DNA of 64,000 nucleotides from Alphaproteobacteria bacterium. GTDB lineage: Bacteria > Pseudomonadota > Alphaproteobacteria > UBA9219. Numbering within the stretch: position 1 is the first letter of the stretch; each line of letters begins with the position of its first letter. The stretch spans positions 1 to 64,000 of the forward strand of contig JAGWIK010000006.1 in the NCBI GenBank assembly GCA_028866275.1, in the 5' to 3' direction. This document shows, one piece after another, positions 47,668 to 55,310 of this stretch. The translations under genes were made by a program, and so were the position numbers. Below the pieces are notes generated by a model. The model saw nothing but the letters and a program-made list of their open reading frames with translations, ran no database searches and was not told the origin of the DNA.

Positions 47668-48264
47668 GTGAAGCGTTTCACATTTTTCATATGTCTTTTT
47701 CTAGCACTCGCATCCGTCAAATCTTTTGCCGAAGATACCGCTGTTCCTACGCCGCCTAAACTTGTGAGCGCTGGCGATCGGGCGGCAGATCATCTCACGA
47801 ATTATCTAAACGAGTTTTATGAATGGTATTTTCTCTCCCGTGAGAAAATTCTTCAGGAACGGGAAAAACAGAAATCCGGCAATAAAAGGGAAAATGCATC
47901 ATGGCATCAAAGAAATTTGTACATAACCGACGCTCTGTCAGAAAAATTGAAGACATCATATCTTAAGCAACAAAGCGCATATGATGGCGAGCAATCGGCC
48001 CCCTTATGTAAAGATCATGATGCGGATGTCGTCACATGCTTATTGAATCCGGCTGACAAACTGCTGGCCCCTGTCCAATCAGGACTTACGCAAATCGATA
48101 AGAACGGCGCAACTCTCTCCGTAACTATTCCCAAATATCAATGGAGCGATCAACCTGACAATACAAATCTCAGTACAGCTGATAGCCTTAGCATCACCAT
48201 TACCTTGGTCGCAGAAAAAGGATCATGGAAGATCGATAAAGTTACCGACATAAGTGGGAAGTGA
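47668..48264 (+). CDS. Small secreted protein of unknown function
   Basis: 198 aa from a GTG start 35 bp behind the tRNA. A clear signal peptide (VKRFTFFICLFLALASVKSFA) precedes a mature region with YLNEFYEWYFLSREKILQ, two Cys (PLCKDHDADVVTCLLNP) that could form a disulfide, and a C-terminal strand-rich part (SLSITITLVAEKGSWKIDKVTDI) resembling periplasmic NTF2-like or DUF3828-type proteins, an uncertain comparison. The longer frame from 47464 would run through the tRNA and is rejected. Base and codon use are AT-richer than the surroundings, suggesting acquired DNA. Confidence 0.75.
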   Translation: MKRFTFFICLFLALASVKSFAEDTAVPTPPKLVSAGDRAADHLTNYLNEFYEWYFLSREKILQEREKQKSGNKRENASWHQRNLYITDALSEKLKTSYLKQQSAYDGEQSAPLCKDHDADVVTCLLNPADKLLAPVQSGLTQIDKNGATLSVTIPKYQWSDQPDNTNLSTADSLSITITLVAEKGSWKIDKVTDISGK

Positions 48265-48411
48265 CGGATGGCCTCGAACTATCAATTGGACTATCAAATC
48301 GCCCATAACAGAGTTAATTTAGACGAGATCGTGCTGCGCGATAGTTAATGCCAATTGCTTGGCTTTCTTCGATTATCACGCAAAATCCAGCAAGTTCGTC
48401 AGTGGCAGAAT

Positions 48412-48441
48412 GGTTCGATATCCTTCCCATTGGCTCCACCA
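48412..48441 (+). repeat. Partial copy of the tRNA-Ala 3' end (att-like)
   Basis: GGTTCGAT (48412-48419) and TTGGCTCCACCA (48430-48441) repeat the T-loop and acceptor end of the tRNA at 47557-47632, with the T-stem replaced by unrelated bases. The tRNA-encoded copy is GGTTCGAT at 47608-47615 and TTGGCTCCACCA at 47621-47632. The two copies bracket 48 bp short of 860 bp that includes the small secreted protein. No integrase or recombinase is present. The 240 bp from 48265 to 48504 contain no other feature I can support. Confidence 0.7.
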
Positions 48442-48504
48442 CTAGCTATAATTTTATCGTCAAAGCATGTTGTAACCGGGCGTTAAAAAGGCATCAGGCA
48501 TAAA

Positions 48505-49161
48505 ATGGACAAAGAAAATTACAAAACAACTTTCACCGAAGATGACTCCCCGGGCTGGTCGTCTATTGATAGTGCCTTGGAAAAAATCTATGGAACCCAA
48601 AAGCCTCTCATTCACTATGCACCGAAGCTTCCGCCTGTTATAGGGGGCCAAGGACCGGACGGCGTCAGCCTGTATTTGGCCGACGGGTATCTGCATTTTA
48701 TCAGCTATGGATTTTCCGAACTGCATTACAATGAAGAATCTGCGGGCAAAGAATTCAGCAAGTGGGGCTTTGAACTGACCTTTCGTTTAAAGATTGACAC
48801 ACCTGTAACTCAAGAAACAGCGCCACGTTGGCCCATTTCCGTAATGCAAAACCTGTATAATTACGTCAATAAATCACAACGTTGGTTTGAGCCTATGCAG
48901 GCAATCCCCGTCACGGATCGCCCTATCAATCTGGATGTAAATTTAAGCGAGTCTGTAATAACCGGCCTTGGTTTTGTTGAAGATCCAAAATTAAAATCCA
49001 TAGATACACCCCACGGTAGAGTCCAATTTATCCAAATGATAGGTCTCACACAGAGCGAAGCCCAACATATCAAAGCGGACGCAACCCAGACCTCAATTAT
49101 TATTAGGAAATTGGGTATTGAGAACCCGCTTTATATTACGGATATGAAGCGCGGCCTCTAA
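48505..49161 (+). CDS. Suppressor-of-fused (SUFU) domain protein
   Basis: 218 aa, all of it SUFU domain: SPGWSSIDSALEKIYGTQKPLIHYAP at the start, DGVSLYLADGYLHFISYGFSELHYNE, WGFELTFRLKI, RWPISVMQNLYNYVNKSQRWFEPMQAIP and GFVEDPKLKSIDTPHGRVQFIQMIGLT. Bacterial SUFU-domain proteins are soluble and occur as immunity-like proteins around polymorphic toxins as well as stand-alone genes; no toxin is adjacent here. AT-rich base composition like the preceding gene. A short AGG lies upstream of the ATG. Confidence 0.9.
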   Translation: MDKENYKTTFTEDDSPGWSSIDSALEKIYGTQKPLIHYAPKLPPVIGGQGPDGVSLYLADGYLHFISYGFSELHYNEESAGKEFSKWGFELTFRLKIDTPVTQETAPRWPISVMQNLYNYVNKSQRWFEPMQAIPVTDRPINLDVNLSESVITGLGFVEDPKLKSIDTPHGRVQFIQMIGLTQSEAQHIKADATQTSIIIRKLGIENPLYITDMKRGL

Positions 49162-49312
49162 GATCCGCGCTTACCGCCTCGAACATCTAAATTGTATGAC
49201 GGCACAGTCGTTCGATGCGTGCTGTTTGCCCATTGCGTCGTTTGGCCTTCTGTGGCATCAAGCGCCCCGCGTAAAGCGTATTTTCGGAAAATAAAAAGCG
49301 GAGACGATAAAG

Positions 49313-49681
49313 GTGGTTGACGGAAACGGAGCGGCCGAAACGGCCTGGCGCGTTGTGCAAACGGACGAATCGCGGGGTATATGCGGATACTGGTTGTTCG
49401 GAACCGAAGCCGCGGCGGTGGAGTATTTCAAGGACAATGACGGCAAGCTTGCCTCCCTGTTCCCGCCGGGCGGATGGGCAGCGCCGACGGCAAGCATCGT
49501 CGACATCCGGGGCACGGGGCTGGGCTTAAGGCTTGCGGCGGAACGCAGAGGCTACATGACGGTCGACGCAAAGGATTCAGATCTGTTCGCGGCCGTTCGC
49601 AACCTGCCCGTTCTTGGCTCCGCCCCGATCCGGAAACCCGTGCGCGCGCCCCGGCCCCCGAGATTCGCGGCGGCCCTATAG
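49313..49681 (+). CDS. Orphan hypothetical protein, 122 aa
   Basis: GTG start after AAAGG; the composition reads as a soluble protein (AWRVVQTDESRGICGYWLFGTEAAAVEYF, LRLAAERRGYMTVDAKDSDLFAAVRN) ending in a Pro/Arg-rich tail. GC content returns to genome level here, unlike the SUFU gene 150 bp upstream. No family recognised. A minus-strand alternative at 49258-49515 has low-quality composition and is rejected. Moderate confidence that it is coding. Confidence 0.5.
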   Translation: MVDGNGAAETAWRVVQTDESRGICGYWLFGTEAAAVEYFKDNDGKLASLFPPGGWAAPTASIVDIRGTGLGLRLAAERRGYMTVDAKDSDLFAAVRNLPVLGSAPIRKPVRAPRPPRFAAAL

Positions 49682-49757
49682 GTGGCGGCCAAACCCGCAA
49701 TTGACGGAAGTGCGCGGCCGATATAGGCTTTTTACTGGACAGATTCGGGGGCGCGAC

Positions 49758-49982
49758 ATGGAACGTCTGAAGCAGGCATTGGAAGATTTGGACGAAGCGA
49801 TTTTCGCGCTTGAAGACCGCGTCGCGCTGGACGCCACCCAACAACGCGAAGCCGCGAAACGCCAAGGCGAAATCGTCAAGCAAAGCCGCGCGCGCGAAGT
49901 CGAGGTTCTGGCGGTGACGCAAAAAGTCGCCGCGCGTCTGGACCAGACGATCGAGCATGTCGAACGCATTATCCGCCATTAA
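49758..49982 (+). CDS. Small coiled-coil protein (DUF4164-like) upstream of zapA
   Basis: 74 aa, almost entirely a predicted coiled coil: MERLKQALEDLDEAIFALEDRVALDATQQREAAKRQGE ... KVAARLDQTIEHVERIIRH. Such a gene precedes zapA in many alphaproteobacteria and is annotated DUF4164. The ATG at 49758 is preferred to the longer frame from 49614, which overlaps the previous ORF. Twelve bases separate it from zapA; a role in cell division is inferred from position only. Confidence 0.8.
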   Translation: MERLKQALEDLDEAIFALEDRVALDATQQREAAKRQGEIVKQSRAREVEVLAVTQKVAARLDQTIEHVERIIRH

Positions 49983-49994
49983 GGGGACATACGC

Positions 49995-50321
49995 ATGACC
50001 GCCAGAACCGCGCCCGCCAAAGTTTCGGTTATCCTGTCCAACCGCGAATATATCGTCAATTGCCAGCCCGGCCAGGAACCGCGTCTGCGCCAATTGGTCG
50101 ACATGATCCAGCGCGAAATGGATGCCGTCGCCGACAAGGTCGGCAACGCCACCGAACCGCGCCATTTGATGCTGACCTGCCTGTCTTTGGCCGACAAGCT
50201 GCTGGAAGCGCGGTCGATGGCCAATGCGGAATTAACCAAACAGGAAGATTTATTCGTCGCCGCCGTCAACCATTTGAAGGGCCGCGTCGAAAACCTTGCG
50301 TCGCAGGTTGGCCGGGCGTAA
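49995..50321 (+). CDS. zapA: Cell division protein ZapA
   Basis: 108 aa. Stabilises FtsZ filaments at the division ring. Conserved pattern: VSVILSNREYIVNCQPGQEPRLRQLVDMIQREMDAVADKVG, then RHLMLTCLSLADKLLEAR and a C-terminal coiled coil ending in AAVNHLKGRVENLASQV. 6S RNA follows immediately. Confidence 0.94.
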   Translation: MTARTAPAKVSVILSNREYIVNCQPGQEPRLRQLVDMIQREMDAVADKVGNATEPRHLMLTCLSLADKLLEARSMANAELTKQEDLFVAAVNHLKGRVENLASQVGRA

Positions 50322-50328
50322 TATTGCC

Positions 50329-50494
50329 GAGGAAGGCTGCTGTGCGACACGACAGGCAGCAATGTCCCCGGGGCCGATAATTAGAACCTCTAGGGAGCTG
50401 TCCCTGTTCTGGCCGTGGCCAGAATATATGGCGCCCACCTGCTTATGCAGGCCGCGGAGGAATGCACGCCACCGGTCGATGCGGGGCCTTCCAC
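50329..50494 (+). ncRNA. ssrS: 6S RNA
   Basis: Lies between zapA and the 5-formyl-THF cyclo-ligase gene, the classic ssrS position. The closing stem pairs GGAAGGC (50331-50337) with GCCTTCC (50486-50492), giving about 165 nt. Internal landmarks typical of alphaproteobacterial 6S RNA are GTCCCCGGGGCC, CTCTAGGGAGCTGTCCCTG, the hairpin TCTGGCCGTGGCCAGA, and GCGCCCACCTGC ... GCAGG. It binds sigma70 holoenzyme and downregulates it in stationary phase. Exact ends are estimates. Confidence 0.9.
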
Positions 50495-50536
50495 TTTTCC
50501 TCCGACTGTTTCTTTCTCCGGCTTTATGTGCCGCCC

Positions 50537-51106
50537 ATGCCCTTCGCCCTTTCTGAACGCAAACAGGCTATGCGCCGCATCATGCGCGAGGCACGGCTGT
50601 CGGCGGCACAAAATAATTCAAATGCCGCCAATATGTTGCGCGATGTTTTTAAACTTAACATCAAACTTGAACATGCCACCGTCGTCGCGGGATATCGCGC
50701 CTTTCGCGGCGAGATGGATCCCGCACCGTTGATCCAGCATCTGCGCAACGCGGGCCACCCCATCGCCCTGCCCGTCGTTACGGGCAAGGGGTTACCGTTG
50801 GCGTTCCGCCTGTATGACGGGCACGGGCCGTTGTCCGTCAACCCGATGGGGATCGAGGAACCGCCGCCGGAATGTCCCGATGTCGATCCCGATATTTTAC
50901 TGGTTCCCCTGCTGGCTTTCGACCGCAATCGCAACAGGCTGGGCTATGGAGGCGGATTTTACGACCGCACCATGACAGAATTGCGTCGTCGAAAACCTAT
51001 TCTGGCCATCGGGATTGGGTACAGCCTGCAGCAGGTCGACGAAGTCCCTATCGGCGGCGATGACGCGATATTGGACAAAATCGTCACAGAAAACGGGGTA
51101 TTATAG
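50537..51106 (+). CDS. fau: 5-formyltetrahydrofolate cyclo-ligase
   Basis: 189 aa. Converts 5-formyl-THF to 5,10-methenyl-THF using ATP. Starts MPFALSERKQAMRRIMREARLS; key blocks are VVAGYRAFRGEMDPAPLIQHL, IALPVV, EEPPPE, LLVPLLAFDRNRNRLGYGGGFYDRTM and IGIGYSLQQVDEVPIGGDDAILDKIVTE. The GYGGGFYDR loop binds the triphosphate. Often processed on the same transcript as 6S RNA; the longer frame from 50462 would start inside 6S RNA and is rejected. Confidence 0.94.
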   Translation: MPFALSERKQAMRRIMREARLSAAQNNSNAANMLRDVFKLNIKLEHATVVAGYRAFRGEMDPAPLIQHLRNAGHPIALPVVTGKGLPLAFRLYDGHGPLSVNPMGIEEPPPECPDVDPDILLVPLLAFDRNRNRLGYGGGFYDRTMTELRRRKPILAIGIGYSLQQVDEVPIGGDDAILDKIVTENGVL

Positions 51107-51192
51107 ACCGCTTCTCAGCACGGAATTTTTCTTTTATAAACGGGGCACGGCATGTCGCTTGCCCGTCATTCACCCCCTCCTCCAGGAATTCC

Positions 51193-51654
51193 ATGATATC
51201 GGTCGTTCGTTTTTTTGTCATTCTTGCCTGCGCCGCGATGTTGGGCAACCCCGCCCGGGCGCAAGGCATCGCTTCGGTGCCGCCAGCCGCACCTGCCGCG
51301 CCGACAGCGTCCGCGCCGGAAACCGCGCCGCACGATTACTGGACCAGCGAAAATGTCGACCGCCAGAAATTCCGCGAAACCATGGAAGAAATCCGCAAAG
51401 GTTATGAAGATCTGGAAAGAGATCAGGATGCCCTTCTGGACAAATGCGTCAACGTAACGTCGGCACAGGCGGCGCAATGCGCGCAAGAACGCCTGGCCCT
51501 TCACGCCCGCCGCGCCGCCCTGCATGAGCGCATGCACGCGCTTCACGAAGCGATGGAGGCCGATCGTCTGGCCCACATGCCTGCGGCGGGTGCGCAAAAC
51601 AAAGGGCCTTCCGCCGTCCCCGCTGCTCCAGCCGCTCCAGCCGCGGGACAATAA
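51193..51654 (+). CDS. Small secreted helical protein, unknown function
   Basis: 153 aa. A Sec signal (MISVVRFFVILACAAMLGNPARA) is followed by an Ala/Pro spacer, a charged helical core (DRQKFRETMEEIRKGYEDLERDQDALLDKCV ... QERLALHARRAALHERMHALHEAMEADRLAHM) with two Cys, and an Ala/Pro tail. It resembles periplasmic coiled-coil adaptors but I cannot name a family. Ends at a strong bidirectional terminator. Confidence 0.8.
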   Translation: MISVVRFFVILACAAMLGNPARAQGIASVPPAAPAAPTASAPETAPHDYWTSENVDRQKFRETMEEIRKGYEDLERDQDALLDKCVNVTSAQAAQCAQERLALHARRAALHERMHALHEAMEADRLAHMPAAGAQNKGPSAVPAAPAAPAAGQ

Positions 51655-51657
51655 AAA

Positions 51658-51687
51658 AACCCTTCCCAATTTCTTGGGAAGGGTTTT
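51658..51687. terminator. Bidirectional intrinsic terminator
   Basis: A perfect 12-bp stem AACCCTTCCCAA / TTGGGAAGGGTT with a four-base loop, A-run to the left and T-run to the right. It stands between the convergent secreted-protein and cold-shock genes. Confidence 0.94.
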
Positions 51688-51704
51688 CATGAAGCGTCTT
51701 AAAC

Positions 51705-51917
51705 TTAGGCCGCGTCGACGATCTTGAGATTCGCCGCCGAGGTTTTGCCCTTTTCGGTCGCCAGCTCATAGCTGAGCTTTTGGCCTTCGCGCAGATCGCG
51801 CAAGCCAGCACGTTCAACGGCACTGATGTGCACGAAAACGTCCGCACCGCCGGCATCCGGCTGAATGAAACCGTAACCCTTGGTGCCGTTGAACCACTTT
51901 ACTGTACCTGTCGCCAT
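51705..51917 (-). CDS. cspA: Cold-shock domain protein
   Basis: 70 aa. Single cold-shock domain with both RNA-binding motifs, KWFNGTKGYGFIQP (RNP1) and DVFVHISAVERAG (RNP2). RNA chaperone; the symbol is by family only. MATGTVKWF start at 51917 with AAAGGA nine bases upstream; the frame stays open to 51956 without family similarity. It is preceded by a leader-sized gap of about 227 nt. Confidence 0.94.
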   Translation of the reverse strand: MATGTVKWFNGTKGYGFIQPDAGGADVFVHISAVERAGLRDLREGQKLSYELATEKGKTSAANLKIVDAA

Positions 51918-52144
51918 ATTGATATCCTTTAGTCTGGTATTGGCCGGCATCACCACGACAACCGCGCCGAGTTAGCGCCGAAACGCCGCGGGGTTTTCCC
52001 TTGGCCGGTATCGGCGACTCTTGCACGGTGATGGTCGGCCGGTCGTTTTATGGCGACCGTATTACGTCAAGCACGCGAGAGTCTTCTAATCTCGCGGATA
52101 GAGCTATCTGAAAAAAGGGAAAAAATCAAGGCGCTTTGCGCGGA
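51918..52144 (-). promoter_or_regulatory. Long 5' leader region of the cold-shock gene
   Basis: A gap of 227 bp between the cold-shock start and the stop of the OmpA-like gene holds no ORF of note. On the transcript strand GGTGATG (complement of 51948-51954) can pair with CATCACC (complement of 52027-52033), and GCCGGCC/CCGGCC blocks recur at about 51941, 52002 and 52037. Such a structured leader would fit temperature-responsive csp mRNA. Regulation is inference. Confidence 0.4.
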
Positions 52145-55100
52145 TCAGTCGTTAACCTTGATATCGACCCGATCCATATACCCCGAATCCACATTGGCCC
52201 CTTCGGCGCGAACGTCGATACGGCTGGCATCGATGCCCTTGGACCCCAGATAGTCGCGCACGGCCAACGCCCTCTGCAACGACAGGCGGCGCGCGTCGCG
52301 GGGCGTCGACCCCGCATTATCGGCATAGGCGATCAGGGTAATGCGGACATCAGGATTGGCCGTCAGCACCGAGGCCAGCCGATTAAGCGCGTCCAGCACG
52401 GAATCGTCGATATTACCCGATCCATGGGTGAACACGATCGTCGAGATCGTCGGATCAAGCACCAGATGATTGCCCGGAATCGACGGCGCGGCATCGACCC
52501 CATCCTGCAAGGCGGGCGTGGGGGCGGCCGCGACGGCTTGCGCCGCTTCGCCGGCGGCGGCACGGGGCGGCAAAGTCGGGGTGCTGAGGCTGGGGATTAC
52601 ATTCTTGTCCAAAGCGGGCAGCGAGGCCGACGGGCTGGGCAGTTGCGGCGTCACCAATCCAGAGGTTGACGGCGCAGGCGCGGGCGTTTTAACCGACGCT
52701 TTGGATGACGACGGCGTCATGACCGACGGCAGGGGTGCGTTGCCGCCTGCCAGCGGCGCCTGACAGGCCGCGGCATTGCCGCCATTGACCCCCGAACATG
52801 TCCATGTCCATGGGCCGCTGCCACTGACCGATCCTGTGACGCCGGCGGCACACAAGCCATTTTGCGGTTGCACCAGCGTCGGCACGCCGTTCGCCCCGCC
52901 GCACGCGCCGTCCAGCGGCGCAGGCGGCTGCAAAGGCGCGGTGCAGCTGACCGTCATGCCGCCATTTTCGCCGACGCAGCTCCAATTCCATGGGCCGTTG
53001 CCGACAACTTCGGTCGCAGATCCATTGGCGCATAACCCGTCGGCGGGCGGCGTGCCGGACGACACGACGCCATTATCCGAACCGCACAGCCCGTCAAGCT
53101 TGGGGCCCGGCGGCGACGGCGGCGCGGCTTTGTCGGCGCTGCAGGGAACAGAGTCGCCCCCATTGGCCCCGGCGCACGACCATGTCCACGGGCCATTGCC
53201 GTTGACAACACTGGGCGAGCCGGATGCGCACAAGCCCGCGCTGGGCGCGGATGTCACAGCGGTGTTCGCGGTAACGCCGCAAGCCCCGTTGATTTTAGCC
53301 TGCATCGACGCCGCGCATTTAACGCTGACGCCGCCGCCCGCCCCGTTGCAGGTCCACGACCAAGGGCCGTTGCCATCGATCCCCGACGGCGTGCCGGAAC
53401 TGCACAGGCCGGCAAAGGGCGCGGATTGCAGGGCCGTGCCGTTGGCCGGGCCGCAGGAAGCATCGACCATCTTCGGCGTCGCGCAGGATACGTGCGCGCG
53501 GCCTTTACGGCATGTCCACACCCACGGGCCACTGCCGCGCACCGCCGACGCTTTGCCATCGGCGCATAAATCGGCCGACGGTTGTTCCGGCGCAGGCTGG
53601 GACGCGGCAAGTCCGCAAGACGGGCCGGGTTCAGGCTTGATATGTTTTTTCGTCGAAGGCGATGCCGGCGCAGGCGATGTCGAAACTTCGGGTGTCGGCG
53701 CGGCTTGCGGCACCGCAGGTTCGGCGGGCGCCGGCGCGGCAGGTTGCGCTTCGGGCGCGCCGCCGCTCAGCGACAAAGTGCTGCAGGACGACGTGCTGCC
53801 GTCATTATCGGTGCAGGACCAGCTCCACGGGCCATCGCCGTTGACGGGGCTGGGCGAACCGACGCGGCACAGATCATGATCGGGCGCTTGATAGGCCAGC
53901 GTTTCCGCAGCTTCGCCGCACAGGCTTGGTTTCGTCGCGGAAGCGGCGGCGGGCGGCGATGCCGGTTCAGGCGGCGTTGCCGTCGACGGGGCCGGCGAAA
54001 CGGCGGCTTCGGGCGCGGGCGAAGAAGACGATGCCACAGAAGAAGGCGCGATACAGCTTTGGCTCGCGCCGCCGCCCTGGCCACGGCATGACCAATGCCA
54101 CGGCCCGTCACCCGTTACAGCCGAAGCGGTACCGGTTTCGCACAGATCGGAAGACGGTGCCGTTTCGACGGCGACGCCGTTAGCATCGCCGCACGCACCA
54201 TCGATAGACGCAACGCGCTTGTTCGCCGTGCAGGCGGCGGCACTGCCGCCATTATTGCCGGCACAGGCCCACGACCATGGCCCGTCACCGCTGACGGAGC
54301 TTGGCGTGCCCGACGAGCAAAGATTTGTCGAAGGCGCGTTGTCGTAAGCGTTGTTGGCGGCTTCGCCACAAACGCCATCGGTTTTGACTTCAACGGTCGA
54401 TGCGGGCGGCGCGCAGCTGTTGCTGACCCAGAAATCATGCAGCGAGCCATCGGCGCAGGCCGTACGCGTTTCGCCCTCGATCCTGCCGACATAATTGGCG
54501 GGATAGCCGACTTCGGCACAGGTTTTCTGCCATTTCTGGATGTCTTTGTAACAAACGGCAGGAGACGGGGCCGGCGCAGGCGCGGCCGGAGGCGTCGCGG
54601 CGGCAGGCCCTGCAGCGGCGGTCGCAGCGGGCGCGAGCGCTTCGGGCTGGCCCGTCGCCAGATTTTTAGGCTCTTGCCCGGGTTGATAGGTGACGCCGTC
54701 AACGGTTTGGGGCGCCGCCGGTTGCGCCGAGGCGGCCGCCGCGGGTGTCGCGGTAGATGTCGAGGCGGATGGCGGCAAGGGTAGCGGCGGCAGGGGCAAA
54801 GAAGGCTGTGTTGCCGCGGAAGAAGCCGCAGCCGGTTTCGTTGTCGGGCTAAGCTTCTCAAGGACTTCCTGCATGCCTTGCGACATCATCTGGGCGGTCG
54901 AGCTGGGCTGTGCAGCCGGCGCCATCAGCGGCGCGGTGGCCGTGGCGGCATTGTCAGACGCGGCGGGCGCCAACGCGGGAAGGCTGGGCGGTTGCGCGGG
55001 TTTATTGGCTTCGAGAACGTCCTGCAGCGTGATTGTTCCCGCCGCGACGGGGGAATCGAATGTCGCTTCGTTGGGGCCCGGCGCCATCGGCACGGCCTGG

Positions 55101-55222
55101 TTGGTATAGGTTTGAACCGCGGGCGCGGCGTAGGCCTGCGCGCCCACACCAAGGGCGAGAACACACACGATGATGGGGGCTACCGATGCCCATTTTCCGG
55201 CGGAGGGGAAGCGCAAAGACAT
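52145..55222 (-). CDS. Large secreted protein with eight GPW/Cys repeats and C-terminal OmpA domain
   Basis: 1025 aa. A signal peptide (MSLRFPSAGKWASVAPIIVC..., about 1-32) leads to a Pro/Ala-rich region (about 35-230). Then come eight repeats of about 55-60 residues, each of form C-G-x(8-14)-P-x3-LC-x2-G-x-VxGxGPWxWxC-x(5-8)-C. A second Pro-rich linker precedes the OmpA-like peptidoglycan-binding domain at the C-terminus (STIVFTHGSGNIDDSVLDALNRLASVL ... ITLIAYADNAGS ... RRLSLQRALAVRDYLGSKGI). Four Cys per repeat suggest disulfide-stabilised beginning-to-end modules. Likely anchored to peptidoglycan with the repeats extending to the outer membrane or outside. Confidence 0.9.
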   Translation of the reverse strand: MSLRFPSAGKWASVAPIIVCVLALGVGAQAYAAPAVQTYTNQAVPMAPGPNEATFDSPVAAGTITLQDVLEANKPAQPPSLPALAPAASDNAATATAPLMAPAAQPSSTAQMMSQGMQEVLEKLSPTTKPAAASSAATQPSLPLPPLPLPPSASTSTATPAAAASAQPAAPQTVDGVTYQPGQEPKNLATGQPEALAPAATAAAGPAAATPPAAPAPAPSPAVCYKDIQKWQKTCAEVGYPANYVGRIEGETRTACADGSLHDFWVSNSCAPPASTVEVKTDGVCGEAANNAYDNAPSTNLCSSGTPSSVSGDGPWSWACAGNNGGSAAACTANKRVASIDGACGDANGVAVETAPSSDLCETGTASAVTGDGPWHWSCRGQGGGASQSCIAPSSVASSSSPAPEAAVSPAPSTATPPEPASPPAAASATKPSLCGEAAETLAYQAPDHDLCRVGSPSPVNGDGPWSWSCTDNDGSTSSCSTLSLSGGAPEAQPAAPAPAEPAVPQAAPTPEVSTSPAPASPSTKKHIKPEPGPSCGLAASQPAPEQPSADLCADGKASAVRGSGPWVWTCRKGRAHVSCATPKMVDASCGPANGTALQSAPFAGLCSSGTPSGIDGNGPWSWTCNGAGGGVSVKCAASMQAKINGACGVTANTAVTSAPSAGLCASGSPSVVNGNGPWTWSCAGANGGDSVPCSADKAAPPSPPGPKLDGLCGSDNGVVSSGTPPADGLCANGSATEVVGNGPWNWSCVGENGGMTVSCTAPLQPPAPLDGACGGANGVPTLVQPQNGLCAAGVTGSVSGSGPWTWTCSGVNGGNAAACQAPLAGGNAPLPSVMTPSSSKASVKTPAPAPSTSGLVTPQLPSPSASLPALDKNVIPSLSTPTLPPRAAAGEAAQAVAAAPTPALQDGVDAAPSIPGNHLVLDPTISTIVFTHGSGNIDDSVLDALNRLASVLTANPDVRITLIAYADNAGSTPRDARRLSLQRALAVRDYLGSKGIDASRIDVRAEGANVDSGYMDRVDIKVND

Positions 55223-55310
55223 AAGGGTCAGAACCTGTAGAGAATCGCCAGTCTAAGGTTTTAAGGTTTGTTGTTTTAAAGCACAAGGGGTTACAGGGGG
55301 TTTCCCTCCG

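Noticed and set aside
47640-48441. tmRNA gene, because GGTTCGA...GGCTCCACCA also closes ssrA
   Set aside because: No tag-coding ORF ending in ALAA and no matching 5' acceptor strand were found; the sequence fits a degraded copy of the neighbouring tRNA-Ala end.
47557-49700. Prophage or integrative element
   Set aside because: No integrase, structural, replication or transfer gene is present; only the partial repeat and AT-rich genes hint at transfer.
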